From positions 62,001-126,000 of the forward strand of contig NZ_QGDT01000009.1 in assembly GCF_003149085.1 (NCBI RefSeq): a stretch of DNA of 64,000 nucleotides, written 5' to 3'. Below, one piece after another: positions 43,069 to 52,094 of this stretch. A program made the position numbers and the translations under genes. Each line of letters opens with the position of its first letter. Position 1 is the stretch's first letter. The notes below the pieces were generated by a model. The model had not been told where the DNA came from, searched no databases, and saw only the letters and a program-made list of their open reading frames with translations. Source of the stretch: Dyadobacter jejuensis. GTDB lineage: Bacteria > Bacteroidota > Bacteroidia > Cytophagales > Spirosomataceae.

Positions 43069-43161
43069 TTTTGGAATAGCGTTTGGTAGAGATTTGGTTT
43101 TTACTATTTAAATTAAATACAAAGATAAAGAACTTTAGGATAACCCTTTCGTTGACGTAGT

Positions 43162-45366
43162 ATGGTAAATAAGGTTGATAAAATCGTTTTGGACACATTG
43201 AAGGAAAGGCTGAAGGAGATATTCGGTTATAGCCAGTTCCGTGGGGAGCAGGAGGTGATCATCCAAAATATCCTTCTGGGCAAAAATACCTTTGTGATAA
43301 TGCCTACCGGTGCGGGCAAATCCTTGTGTTATCAGTTACCAGCCCTAGTGAGTGATGGAATGGCCATCGTTATTTCGCCACTCATCGCCCTGATGAAGAA
43401 TCAGGTCGATCAGCTTACGGCTTTTGGAATCAATGCACAGTTTCTTAACTCCACCCTCTCGAAGTCAGAAATGACCCGGGTGAAGACCGATGCCCTAAAT
43501 GGAAGCCTAAAATTGCTCTATATAGCGCCTGAGTCCTTAACTAAGGAAGACAATCTGGACTTTTTGAAGAGGACAAAAATTTCTTTTGTGGCCATCGACG
43601 AGGCCCACTGTATTTCGGAATGGGGGCACGACTTCCGTCCCGAATATCGACGGATATATGGCATCATAGAAAACATAGGCAACTTGCCTATTATAGCCCT
43701 CACGGCCACGGCCACTCCGAAGGTTCAACAGGATATTCGGAAAAACTTGCAAATGGAGGAAGCCGAAACCTTTAAGTCGTCCTTTAACAGAAAGAATCTC
43801 TATTATGAGATTAGACCTAAAAAAGACGTCAAAAAGCAACTCATTCGGTATGTCCGCAACAACAAAGGCAAGTCGGGGATTATTTATTGCCTGAGCCGCA
43901 AGACGGTCGAGGAAGTATCGGAGCTACTGCGGGTCAACGATGTACGGGCAAGGCCCTATCATGCCGGCTTAGACAGCAATACCAGGATGGCTAACCAAGA
44001 TGCCTTCCTCAATGAAGACTGTGAGGTTATTGTGGCTACCATAGCCTTTGGTATGGGGATCGATAAGCCCGATGTGCGCTTCGTGATCCATTATGACGTC
44101 CCCAAGTCCTTGGAGGGCTATTACCAGGAAACAGGCCGCGCTGGCCGGGATGGTCTGGAAGGCAACTGCCTGATGTTTTATAGCTACGACGATATCCTAA
44201 AACTCGAGAAATTCAACAAGGATAAAACCGTTACAGAACGCGATAACGCACGGCACCTGCTCAATGAGATGGTGGCCTACTCTACCTTGGGGGTTTGTCG
44301 GCGCCGACAGTTGTTGAGTTATTTTGGGGAATATTTCGAGAACGATTGCGGTTTTTGCGACAACTGCATGAAGCCTACCGAAAAAACCAAAATACAAGAG
44401 GAGGTGGTGCTCATTTTACAGGCGGTAGAGAAGACCGAACAACGCTTCGACGCCCAACATTTGGCCGATGTACTTACGGGTACCGATAACCAGTATATCA
44501 AAAGCTATGAACATAATAAGCTGGACGTGTATGGGAAAGGATTGGAAATATCGGACTCCCACAATTATTGGACTTCGGCCATCCGCCAGCTAGTAATACT
44601 GAATTACTTAAATAAGGATATTGAAAATTATGGCGTTATAAAACTCAGTGAGAAGGGTAAAACTTACCTGAATGACCCTTATCCTGTTACGCTCCACACC
44701 GACCACGACTTTGAGCGTGAAGAGGTGAAGGCCGACGAGGACGACAAGGAAGCCGGTCGGAATGCCCATGCCTACGACGAGGCCCTATTAGGGTTGCTGA
44801 AAGCCTTACGTAAAAAAGTCGCTAAGGAGAAAAACCTCCCTCCATACGTGATCTTCCAGGACCCTTCTATGGAAGAAATGGCTACTACCTACCCCACTAC
44901 CCAACAAGAAATGGCCCAAATAAATGGGGTTGGTATGGGAAAGGTTCAAAAATTTGGTCGGCAGTTTATTGAATTGATCAAAAATTATGTCGAAGAAAAT
45001 GACATAGAAACGGCTCAAGATGTAGTCATCAAATCGACCGTCAATAAATCGAAGATAAAAATTTATATCATTCAGCAGGTCGACCGCAAAGTAAGTTTGG
45101 ACGAAATAGCCGATGCAAAAGACCTTTCATTGAGCGACGTAATAGAAGAAATTGAACATATTTGCTATTCGGGCACCAAATTAAACCTTGATTATTATAT
45201 CAATCAGGTCATTGACAAAGAGCGCCAACTAGATATATTCGATTATTTTATGACCTCCGAGTCCGACAACATTGCAGCAGCTGCCGATGAGTTTTCCGAC
45301 GACGAGGTAAGTGAAGAAGAATTACGGCTCATGCGCATCAAGTTTTTGTCGGAATTGGCCAACTAA
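43162..45366 (+). CDS. recQ: ATP-dependent DNA helicase RecQ
   Basis: 734 residues. Helicase motifs: Walker A MPTGAGKSLCYQLPA, motif II IDEAHCISEWGHDFR, motif III LTATATP, motif VI ETGRAGRDG; RQC zinc-binding cysteines in CRRRQLLSYFGEYFENDCGFCDNC; an HRDC domain around 525-610 and a C-terminal extension with a further helical domain. It unwinds DNA 3'-5' in recombination and repair. Divergent from the KpsF gene across 93 bases; purD follows 41 bases downstream. Confidence 0.97.
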   Translation: MVNKVDKIVLDTLKERLKEIFGYSQFRGEQEVIIQNILLGKNTFVIMPTGAGKSLCYQLPALVSDGMAIVISPLIALMKNQVDQLTAFGINAQFLNSTLSKSEMTRVKTDALNGSLKLLYIAPESLTKEDNLDFLKRTKISFVAIDEAHCISEWGHDFRPEYRRIYGIIENIGNLPIIALTATATPKVQQDIRKNLQMEEAETFKSSFNRKNLYYEIRPKKDVKKQLIRYVRNNKGKSGIIYCLSRKTVEEVSELLRVNDVRARPYHAGLDSNTRMANQDAFLNEDCEVIVATIAFGMGIDKPDVRFVIHYDVPKSLEGYYQETGRAGRDGLEGNCLMFYSYDDILKLEKFNKDKTVTERDNARHLLNEMVAYSTLGVCRRRQLLSYFGEYFENDCGFCDNCMKPTEKTKIQEEVVLILQAVEKTEQRFDAQHLADVLTGTDNQYIKSYEHNKLDVYGKGLEISDSHNYWTSAIRQLVILNYLNKDIENYGVIKLSEKGKTYLNDPYPVTLHTDHDFEREEVKADEDDKEAGRNAHAYDEALLGLLKALRKKVAKEKNLPPYVIFQDPSMEEMATTYPTTQQEMAQINGVGMGKVQKFGRQFIELIKNYVEENDIETAQDVVIKSTVNKSKIKIYIIQQVDRKVSLDEIADAKDLSLSDVIEEIEHICYSGTKLNLDYYINQVIDKERQLDIFDYFMTSESDNIAAAADEFSDDEVSEEELRLMRIKFLSELAN

Positions 45367-45407
45367 TTAAAGTAAATAACAAGCAAAGTAATAAGCAGAA
45401 ATAACCA

Positions 45408-46697
45408 ATGAACATACTCATATTAGGATCGGGAGGTAGGGAACATGCCTTCGCTTGGAAAATAAGCCAAAGCCTTCTCTGTGACCAACTGTATGTAGCA
45501 CCGGGAAATGCTGGTACAGCATCGGTAGCTACTAACCTTCCTTTTTCCTATAACGATTTTGCTTCCCTGAAAGCGGCAGTAATCGAGCATAAAGTAGATC
45601 TCGTCATCGTAGGACCCGAAGAACCACTCGTAAATGGTGTAGTGGACTTTTTCGAAACCGATCCCGAGATTAGCCATATAAAGCTAATAGGGCCCAATAA
45701 GGCAGGAGCCCAGCTAGAAGGTAGCAAAGACTTCTCCAAAAACTTCATGCAAAAGTATGGTATCCCTACGGCTGCCTCTAGGACCTTTGAAGCAGAGCAG
45801 TACGAGGAAGGTCTGGAGTATATTGAGAAGCATAGCCTTCCCGTTGTACTAAAAGCCGATGGACTGGCTGCAGGCAAAGGGGTGATCATTGCAGAGAAAC
45901 ACGAAGACGCCAATACCGCCCTCAAAGAGATGTTGCTGGACGGGAAATTTGGCGGTGCAGGCAACAAAGTGGTCATCGAGCAGTTCTTAAAGGGTATAGA
46001 GTTATCGGTATTTGTATTGACCGACGGCGATCATTATAAGATTTTACCTGAAGCTAAAGACTATAAACGCATAGGAGAAAATGACACGGGCCTCAATACA
46101 GGAGGCATGGGAGCCGTATCCCCCGTGGTATTTGCCGATGAGAACTTCCTAAAAAAGGTCGAAGAGAAGGTGGTAAAACCAACCCTGGCCGGACTTAAGT
46201 CGGAAGGAATAAAATATGTAGGCTTTATTTTTATTGGCCTCATGAACATTAAAGGGGAACCTTACGTCATCGAATACAACGTTCGGATGGGTGACCCCGA
46301 GACCGAAGTGGTGATACCACGTATTCAGTCTGATTTTGCCATGTTGATGGCAGCTACTGCCAAGGGAACGCTAAACGATTATGAAATGGCCATATCCCCC
46401 CAAGTAGCCGTTACAACGGTAGTAGTATCTGGAGGCTATCCCGGCGACTACGAAAAGGGCAAGGTAATAACGGGTAGCCAAAAGGTAGAAGATGTTTTTC
46501 TGTATCATGCAGGAACTACATTTAATGGAAATACCGAGGTCGTAACGAATGGAGGAAGAGTGATGGCCCTTACCGGGGTAGCCAACTCCCTGGAAAATGC
46601 GGTGCACAAATCACAACGTGCCGCACATGCCGTTCAATTTGAAGGCAAATATTTCCGTCACGACATCGGTATGGATTTAATTCGTTATAACGATTGA
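45408..46697 (+). CDS. purD: Phosphoribosylamine-glycine ligase
   Basis: 429 residues, typical length. MNILILGSGGREHAFAWKI N-terminal, ATP-grasp lid and active site (PVVLKADGLAAGKGVIIAE, GGMGAVSPV), substrate metal region EYNVRMGDPETEVVIPRI. Second (reversible) step of de novo purine synthesis, cytoplasmic. It is between recQ and the ricT-like gene (16 bases after its stop) on the same strand. Confidence 0.97.
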   Translation: MNILILGSGGREHAFAWKISQSLLCDQLYVAPGNAGTASVATNLPFSYNDFASLKAAVIEHKVDLVIVGPEEPLVNGVVDFFETDPEISHIKLIGPNKAGAQLEGSKDFSKNFMQKYGIPTAASRTFEAEQYEEGLEYIEKHSLPVVLKADGLAAGKGVIIAEKHEDANTALKEMLLDGKFGGAGNKVVIEQFLKGIELSVFVLTDGDHYKILPEAKDYKRIGENDTGLNTGGMGAVSPVVFADENFLKKVEEKVVKPTLAGLKSEGIKYVGFIFIGLMNIKGEPYVIEYNVRMGDPETEVVIPRIQSDFAMLMAATAKGTLNDYEMAISPQVAVTTVVVSGGYPGDYEKGKVITGSQKVEDVFLYHAGTTFNGNTEVVTNGGRVMALTGVANSLENAVHKSQRAAHAVQFEGKYFRHDIGMDLIRYND

Positions 46698-46713
46698 TGA
46701 AGAGGAAAAAGAT

Positions 46714-47916
46714 ATGGGATGTGGATCATGTTCATCTGGAGGCTGCGGAAGTAAAGACGGAGCCGTTTCTGGATGTGGAAGTAATGGAACCTGTGGAACA
46801 GGTGGATGCAATAAGATGAACGTTTACGACTGGCTCAGCCATATGGATGTGCCAGCCAGCCAACGCTTCGATGTTGTAGAAGTGAAATTTAAAGGAGGAA
46901 GAAAGGAATATTTCAGAAATATCAATCAGCTCGATCTCGTAACGGGCGACTTTGTAGTTTGTGAAATGGCCTCTGGTCAGCATATAGGGGCGGTATCGCT
47001 CCAAGGAGAACTCGTACGCTTGCAAATGAAACGTAAAAATATCGCCATCAACGACGATCTACACGTTTTATACCGCCTGGCTACTGAAAAAGACTTGGAC
47101 AAGCATACCCAGGCCATGGCCAGAGAAATGCCCACCCTTTACCGTACTAGGGAGATAATCCGGGAATTGAAGTTAAATATGAAGCTGTCGGACGTAGAAT
47201 TTCAATCCGACAACTCCAAGACTACCTTCTACTATTCTTCTGAAGAGCGGGTAGATTTTCGGGAACTGATCAAATTATTAGCCTCCGAGTTTAAGGTTCG
47301 TATAGAGATGCGGCAGATCAGCCTCCGTCAAGAGGCCTCCCGCCTAGGTGGGCTAGGATCCTGCGGACGGGAACTATGCTGCTCTACCTGGCTTACCGAT
47401 TTTAAGAATATATCGACGGCGGCGGCACGTTACCAAAACTTGTCGCTCAACCCGGCCAAGCTCTCAGGCCAGTGCGGACGCCTAAAATGCTGCCTCAACT
47501 ATGAGCTGGAAACCTATATTGATGCCCTTAAAGATATTCCGACGATAGACGCGCCTTTAAAGACCAAAAAAGGAGTAGCCACGTTGCAGAAAACAGATAT
47601 CTTTAAAAAGATCATGTGGTTTGGCTTCGACAAGGAAACCAATTGGTACCCCGTGGCCATCGAAAAGGTCCTGGAGATTATAGAGCTCAACAAGAAGAAT
47701 ATCATTCCAGAATCACTAGAGATACTAACCGCCGAAGTGAAGTCGCCCCTCGATAAAGGAGCCTTGAAGCTAAACAGCGATTTAGAGAATTTGGACAAAA
47801 AATACAGCGACGAGCAAAAGAAAAAGAAACGTAGGAAAAGCCGGTCCAACCGCCAACGCAATGGCAATCGGCCTCCTCAGAATGCTAATGTTCAACCGAG
47901 TGCTAAAAAAAGTTAA
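46714..47916 (+). CDS. ricT: RicT/PSP1-domain protein with Cys-rich N-terminus
   Basis: 400 residues. N-terminal low-complexity stretch with six cysteines in the first 32 residues (C3, C6, C11, C21, C27, C32). PSP1 C-terminal-type core with RREASRLGGLGSCGRELCCSTWLTDF and GRLKCCLNYELETYIDAL, the conserved Cys motifs that bind Fe-S clusters in the RicAFT complex of Bacillus. The C-terminus is very basic (KKKKRRKSRSNRQRNGNR). Its role in Bacteroidota is not settled; it may act on RNA processing. No RicA/RicF (YlbF/YmcA) homologue is in the window. Confidence 0.9.
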   Translation: MGCGSCSSGGCGSKDGAVSGCGSNGTCGTGGCNKMNVYDWLSHMDVPASQRFDVVEVKFKGGRKEYFRNINQLDLVTGDFVVCEMASGQHIGAVSLQGELVRLQMKRKNIAINDDLHVLYRLATEKDLDKHTQAMAREMPTLYRTREIIRELKLNMKLSDVEFQSDNSKTTFYYSSEERVDFRELIKLLASEFKVRIEMRQISLRQEASRLGGLGSCGRELCCSTWLTDFKNISTAAARYQNLSLNPAKLSGQCGRLKCCLNYELETYIDALKDIPTIDAPLKTKKGVATLQKTDIFKKIMWFGFDKETNWYPVAIEKVLEIIELNKKNIIPESLEILTAEVKSPLDKGALKLNSDLENLDKKYSDEQKKKKRRKSRSNRQRNGNRPPQNANVQPSAKKS

Positions 47917-47920
47917 GCCG

Positions 47921-47952
47921 GCGGCCCACAGACATTCCTGTGGGCCGCTTTT
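47921..47952 (+). terminator. Terminator between the ricT-like gene and anmK
   Basis: GCGGCCCACAG (47921-47931) pairs perfectly with CTGTGGGCCGC (47938-47948) around ACATTC, followed by TTTT. It lies five bases after the stop; anmK therefore needs its own promoter or read-through. Confidence 0.88.
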
Positions 47953-47973
47953 AACATTTCACCCTGCTCTAAA

Positions 47974-49170
47974 GTGAAAAATCAGATAGAACAACTGAAC
48001 GAAATCGCCAATAAGGACTCCCGTACCATTATTGGACTGATGTCTGGAACCTCTTTGGACGGTCTGGATGTGGTATGTTGCCAGGTAGAAGGCAGCGGAT
48101 CGAAAACTAAATTACGGGTACTACACTTCAGCACCATTCCTTACGACCAGGAGTTCAAGGAGGAAATCAGGAAGGTATTTGCCAAGCGACAAATCGACTT
48201 GCAAGACCTTTGCCTATTAAACCCTTACATAGGCTTGAAACACGGACAGATGGTCAATGAATGCTTGGCCCTGTGGGGGCTCACTGCCGGCGACATTGAC
48301 CTTATTGCCAGCCATGGACAAACGGTATACCACGCCCCAAAAAAGCAGCACCAGATCGAAGGATTCCCCAATGCTAGCCTCCAAATAGGAGATGGGGACC
48401 ATATTGCCGTGACAACGGGAATCATTACCCTGAGCGACTTCCGACAAAAACATATGGCTGTAGGTGGTGAAGGAGCTCCATTGGCCGTATATGGCGACTA
48501 TTTCCTATTTTCGGAAAAGGGGCAAAACCGGATTCTTCTCAATATGGGAGGCATCGCTAACTTTACCATACTCCCGGGCAACTTGGATGCCCAGGCGGTG
48601 TTTACTACCGACACCGGGCCTGGCAATACCCTACTCGATGCCTATATGCGCCGCTTATTTCGCCTTCCTTACGACGAAAATGGAGCCGCTGCTGCTAAGG
48701 GGTCTGTCAACGAAAAGTTGCTGGAAAACATGAAAAAAGCCCCATTCTTCGGCAAACCATTTCCAAAAACGACTGGTCCGGAGGTATTCAACTACGATTT
48801 TGTAGAGACCGCCATTCAACAAGCGCGCTTAACCACCCTGTCCCGAAACGATATCATCGCCACGCTTACTCAGTTCAGTGCCGACACCATCGTAGAGGCT
48901 ATAAAAATCGCCATAAATCCCAATGAGCCCTATACCCTATATGCCAGTGGTGGGGGAGCGCATAACCCTGTGCTCATGGAGGCTATTCAGGCGCAGTTGC
49001 CCCAATGCCCCCTCATGAACCTGGAAGTACTAGGCGTAACTGGCGACGCCAAGGAGGCCGCCTTATTCGCCGTGTTGGCCAATGAGGCCGTAGCCGGCAA
49101 CGCCTCCGATTTTGGCTCCCGCGACGGGGTCCCTCAGGTTACAATGGGGAAAATTTCTTTGCCAGGCTAA
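47974..49170 (+). CDS. anmK: Anhydro-N-acetylmuramic acid kinase (GTG start)
   Basis: 398 residues. ATP-binding GLMSGTSLDGLDVV, ASHGQTVYH, the catalytic/substrate region ITLSDFRQKHMAVGGEGAPLAVYGDYFLF and TDTGPGNTLLDAYMR, the YASGGGAHNPVLM tail: AnmK of the peptidoglycan recycling pathway, phosphorylating 1,6-anhydro-MurNAc to MurNAc-6-P. The start is GTG at 47974; the next in-frame Met lies within the ATP loop, so no ATG start is possible. Confidence 0.95.
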   Translation: MKNQIEQLNEIANKDSRTIIGLMSGTSLDGLDVVCCQVEGSGSKTKLRVLHFSTIPYDQEFKEEIRKVFAKRQIDLQDLCLLNPYIGLKHGQMVNECLALWGLTAGDIDLIASHGQTVYHAPKKQHQIEGFPNASLQIGDGDHIAVTTGIITLSDFRQKHMAVGGEGAPLAVYGDYFLFSEKGQNRILLNMGGIANFTILPGNLDAQAVFTTDTGPGNTLLDAYMRRLFRLPYDENGAAAAKGSVNEKLLENMKKAPFFGKPFPKTTGPEVFNYDFVETAIQQARLTTLSRNDIIATLTQFSADTIVEAIKIAINPNEPYTLYASGGGAHNPVLMEAIQAQLPQCPLMNLEVLGVTGDAKEAALFAVLANEAVAGNASDFGSRDGVPQVTMGKISLPG

Positions 49171-49243
49171 TTTAACTTCATTAAGATATCACGACCTACG
49201 GCTGGCCTTAAGACGTAGGTCGCCAGAAATACTTCTGAAATAT

Positions 49244-50446
49244 ATGTACGATATAACCATTATAGGAGGAGGAATAGTAGGGCTAGCCACTGCCTTACGA
49301 TTAAAAGAGCAAAAGCCAAGCCTTAAGGTATTACTCTTAGAAAAAGAAAACGGCGTGGCCCGCCACCAGACAGGGCATAACAGTGGGGTGATACACTCCG
49401 GCCTTTATTATAAGCCTGGTAGCCTAAAGGCCAGCAACTGCATCAGGGGCTATAAGATGCTCCTCGATTTCTGTGATAAAGAAGAAATATCCTATGACCT
49501 CTGTGGAAAGATAGTAGTGGCCACAAGTCCTCAAGAAATACCCCTACTCAAAAACCTCTATGAGCGAGGCCTACAGAACGGACTAACAGACAACCGGCTG
49601 ATAGGTGTAGAAGAAATCAAAGAGCGTGAACCTTATGTGAACGGACTGGAGGGCATATGGGTCCCTTATACCGGAATTATCGACTATAAAACGGTAGCGG
49701 AAAAGTATGCCGCCTGTTATCAAAAACTGGATGGAGAGCTCCTGCTGGGCCATAAGGTGGTCGATATTCATAGCCGAAATTCTTTTTCGGAGGTGCGTAC
49801 CGAGTCAGGGCAAAGCTTCCAGACTAAGTTGGTGGTCAATTGCGCGGGGCTTTACTCCGACAAGATGGCCCAGCTCACCCAACCTGAGCGGGTACCGGTA
49901 CGGATCATACCCTTCCGGGGCGAGTACTTCAAATTGAGACCAGAAAAGCACCATTTGGTAAAAAACCTTATTTATCCGGTGCCCGACCCCAATTTTCCAT
50001 TTTTGGGCGTACACTTTACCCGAATGATAGAAGGAGGTATAGAGGCAGGCCCCAACGCCGTGTTCGCATTTAGACGAGAAGGCTACACCCGCACCGATTT
50101 CCAACTGGGAGAACTCATGGAGTCTTTGGCTTGGCCAGGCTTCCGGAAGGTGGCCATCAAATACTGGCGCACCGGACTGGGAGAATACTACCGGTCGTTT
50201 TCGAAAGCCGCCTTTACCAAGGCCTTACAAGGCCTTATTCCATCCATAGAACAGGACGACCTCATCCCTGGCGGGGCGGGAGTGCGTGCTCAGGCTTGCG
50301 ACTACGATGGTGGGCTGCTCGACGACTTTTCCATCATCGAAAATAAAGGGTCCATCAATGTTTGTAATGCCCCCTCCCCGGCTGCCACTTCCTCTTTGTC
50401 GATCGGACAGACCGTCTCTGAACATGTTTTAGCACGTTTCAAATAA
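49244..50446 (+). CDS. lhgO: L-2-hydroxyglutarate oxidase / FAD-dependent oxidoreductase
   Basis: 400 residues from the ATG at 49244 (MYDITIIGGGIVGLATALRLKE, dinucleotide-binding loop at the N-terminus); an in-frame ATG 132 bases upstream overlaps anmK and is rejected. HQTGHNSGVIHSGLYYKPGSLKA and the C-terminal PGGAGVRAQACDYDGGLLDDF with FAD contacts match LhgO, which oxidises L-2-hydroxyglutarate to 2-oxoglutarate and feeds quinones. It is separated from anmK by 73 bases and ends at a strong terminator. Confidence 0.93.
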   Translation: MYDITIIGGGIVGLATALRLKEQKPSLKVLLLEKENGVARHQTGHNSGVIHSGLYYKPGSLKASNCIRGYKMLLDFCDKEEISYDLCGKIVVATSPQEIPLLKNLYERGLQNGLTDNRLIGVEEIKEREPYVNGLEGIWVPYTGIIDYKTVAEKYAACYQKLDGELLLGHKVVDIHSRNSFSEVRTESGQSFQTKLVVNCAGLYSDKMAQLTQPERVPVRIIPFRGEYFKLRPEKHHLVKNLIYPVPDPNFPFLGVHFTRMIEGGIEAGPNAVFAFRREGYTRTDFQLGELMESLAWPGFRKVAIKYWRTGLGEYYRSFSKAAFTKALQGLIPSIEQDDLIPGGAGVRAQACDYDGGLLDDFSIIENKGSINVCNAPSPAATSSLSIGQTVSEHVLARFK

Positions 50447-50447
50447 C

Positions 50448-50486
50448 AAAACAGGGGCGGTTCTATCTTCGAACCGCCCCTGTTTT
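50448..50486. terminator. Bidirectional terminator between lhgO and the APC permease gene
   Basis: AAAACAGGGGCGGTTC (50448-50463) pairs perfectly with GAACCGCCCCTGTTTT (50471-50486) around TATCTTC: 16 bp with A/T tails on both sides, five bases beyond the lhgO stop and 20 bases from the convergent permease stop. Confidence 0.95.
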
Positions 50487-50506
50487 ATGAATTCTATTTG
50501 TCTTTT

Positions 50507-51967
50507 CTATTCAGGCTTTTGCTTTCCTAGTTTGCTGTTTTTCTTACCATAAGCAAAATAAATAGCCAGACCTAAAGCCAACCAGATACCTAAACGATAC
50601 CAGCTCTCAATAGGCAAAGAGTACATCAAGTAAACACAAACCAAGATGCCCATCAAGGGCACAAATGGCACCAAAGGGGTCCGGAACGACCGAGTAAGAT
50701 CAGGCCGTTTTACCCGAAGCATCCACACCCCTACACATACCAGGCTAAAGGCAAACAGCGTACCGATACTAACCATATGCCCAAGGTCACTTACAGGTAC
50801 TAAACCAGCAAACACACTTACAAATAGCATAAAGAAGATATTGGTCTTCCATGGGGTACTAAACTTTGGGTGGATATCGCTAAAGAAACGGGGAAGTAAC
50901 CCGTCCTTCGACATAGAATAAAACACCCTACTTTGTCCTAGAAGCATCACCAACATCACCGAGGTATAACCGGCCAAAATAGCCACGATTAGGCCAGTTT
51001 GAAGGCCATCATAGCCCGTAGCAGCAAATGCCGTGGCGGCTGGTTTGGCGTCATTGGCAAACTCCTTGTAATTCACCAAGCCGGTCATTACATGAGCAAA
51101 GAGTACATATAAAATGGTACAGACGATTAGGGATCCTAAGATACCAATCGGCATGCCCTTCTGGGGGTTTTTGGCCTCCTGCGCGGCCGTAGATACGGCA
51201 TCGAAACCGATAAAGGCAAAGAACACTACAGCAGCGCCAGTTGCAATTCCAGTCCATCCAAAATTTTCATAGTTCCCTGTATTTTCAGGAATGTATGGAA
51301 CGTAATTCTCCGGGTTAATATGGCTCCATCCCAATCCTATAAAGACCAAGACAACGGCGACCTTCAAGATTACCAAAAAGTTGTTGAGATAGGCAGAACC
51401 TTCTGTGCCTCGCATTAGGAGCAATGAGAGCATCCAAACAATCAAAATGGCGGGCAAGTTGACGATTCCATTGTCGATAATGGTACCATCGCTCAAGGTA
51501 AGCACCTCGAAGGGGGATGAGACCAGCTGGGTCGGCAGGTGAATATCAAACTTACTTAAAAACTCCAACAGATACCGAGACCAACTTACAGAAACAGTGG
51601 CAGCACCTAAGGCATACTCCAGAACCAAATCCCAGCCAATGATCCAAGCTACAAATTCTCCCATGGTGGCATAGGAATAAGTATAAGCACTACCAGCTAT
51701 AGGAATCATAGAGGCGAACTCGGCATAACAAAGTCCGGCAAACCCACAACCTACAGCCGCCAACACGAAGGATATAGTAACGGCTGGGCCAGAATGCTCG
51801 GCAGCGGCAATACCCGTTAATGAGAAAAGGCCCGCACCAATGATGGCACCAATTCCTAGGGCTACCAAGCTCAATGAAGACAGGGAGCGTTTTAACTGAT
51901 TTTCATCCCCACTTGACTCCTGCAATAATTTTTCAATGGGTTTTTTATACCAAAGTTGACTAGCCAT
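50507..51967 (-). CDS. APC-family amino acid permease (cationic amino acid transporter type)
   Basis: 486 residues, about 12 hydrophobic helices. Helix 1 carries GIGAIIGAGLFSLTGIAAAEHSGPAVTISFVLAAVGCGFAGLCYAEFA, the APC substrate-binding unwound region; helix 6-7 FGWTGIATGAAVVFFAFIGFDAVSTAAQEAKNPQKGMPIGI is typical of the CAT/YfnA group. It imports amino acids with protons across the inner membrane. Stand-alone; a 128-base spacer with a hairpin separates it from secDF. Confidence 0.93.
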   Translation of the reverse strand: MASQLWYKKPIEKLLQESSGDENQLKRSLSSLSLVALGIGAIIGAGLFSLTGIAAAEHSGPAVTISFVLAAVGCGFAGLCYAEFASMIPIAGSAYTYSYATMGEFVAWIIGWDLVLEYALGAATVSVSWSRYLLEFLSKFDIHLPTQLVSSPFEVLTLSDGTIIDNGIVNLPAILIVWMLSLLLMRGTEGSAYLNNFLVILKVAVVLVFIGLGWSHINPENYVPYIPENTGNYENFGWTGIATGAAVVFFAFIGFDAVSTAAQEAKNPQKGMPIGILGSLIVCTILYVLFAHVMTGLVNYKEFANDAKPAATAFAATGYDGLQTGLIVAILAGYTSVMLVMLLGQSRVFYSMSKDGLLPRFFSDIHPKFSTPWKTNIFFMLFVSVFAGLVPVSDLGHMVSIGTLFAFSLVCVGVWMLRVKRPDLTRSFRTPLVPFVPLMGILVCVYLMYSLPIESWYRLGIWLALGLAIYFAYGKKNSKLGKQKPE

Positions 51968-52040
51968 ATTTTATAATTTAGTTTGGGTCTGTTTCTTTAA
52001 AGAATAAAGCATAATTTCCTGATAGCTACTGCTTCTTTTT

Positions 52041-52088
52041 GAAATCAAAAAGAGGGAAAGCGTACGCGCCTTCCCTCTTTCTGATTTC
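52041..52088. terminator. Hairpin between secDF and the APC permease gene
   Basis: GAAATCAAAAAGAGGGAA (52041-52058) pairs with TTCCCTCTTTCTGATTTC (52071-52088), with one mismatch region, around a GC-rich loop. It lies just past the secDF stop (minus strand) and precedes the permease gene. Confidence 0.8.
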
Positions 52089-52094
52089 AATATA

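Noticed and set aside
49112..49243. Upstream extension of lhgO into anmK
   Set aside because: It would place 44 residues before the FAD-binding MYDITIIGGG start and overlaps anmK.
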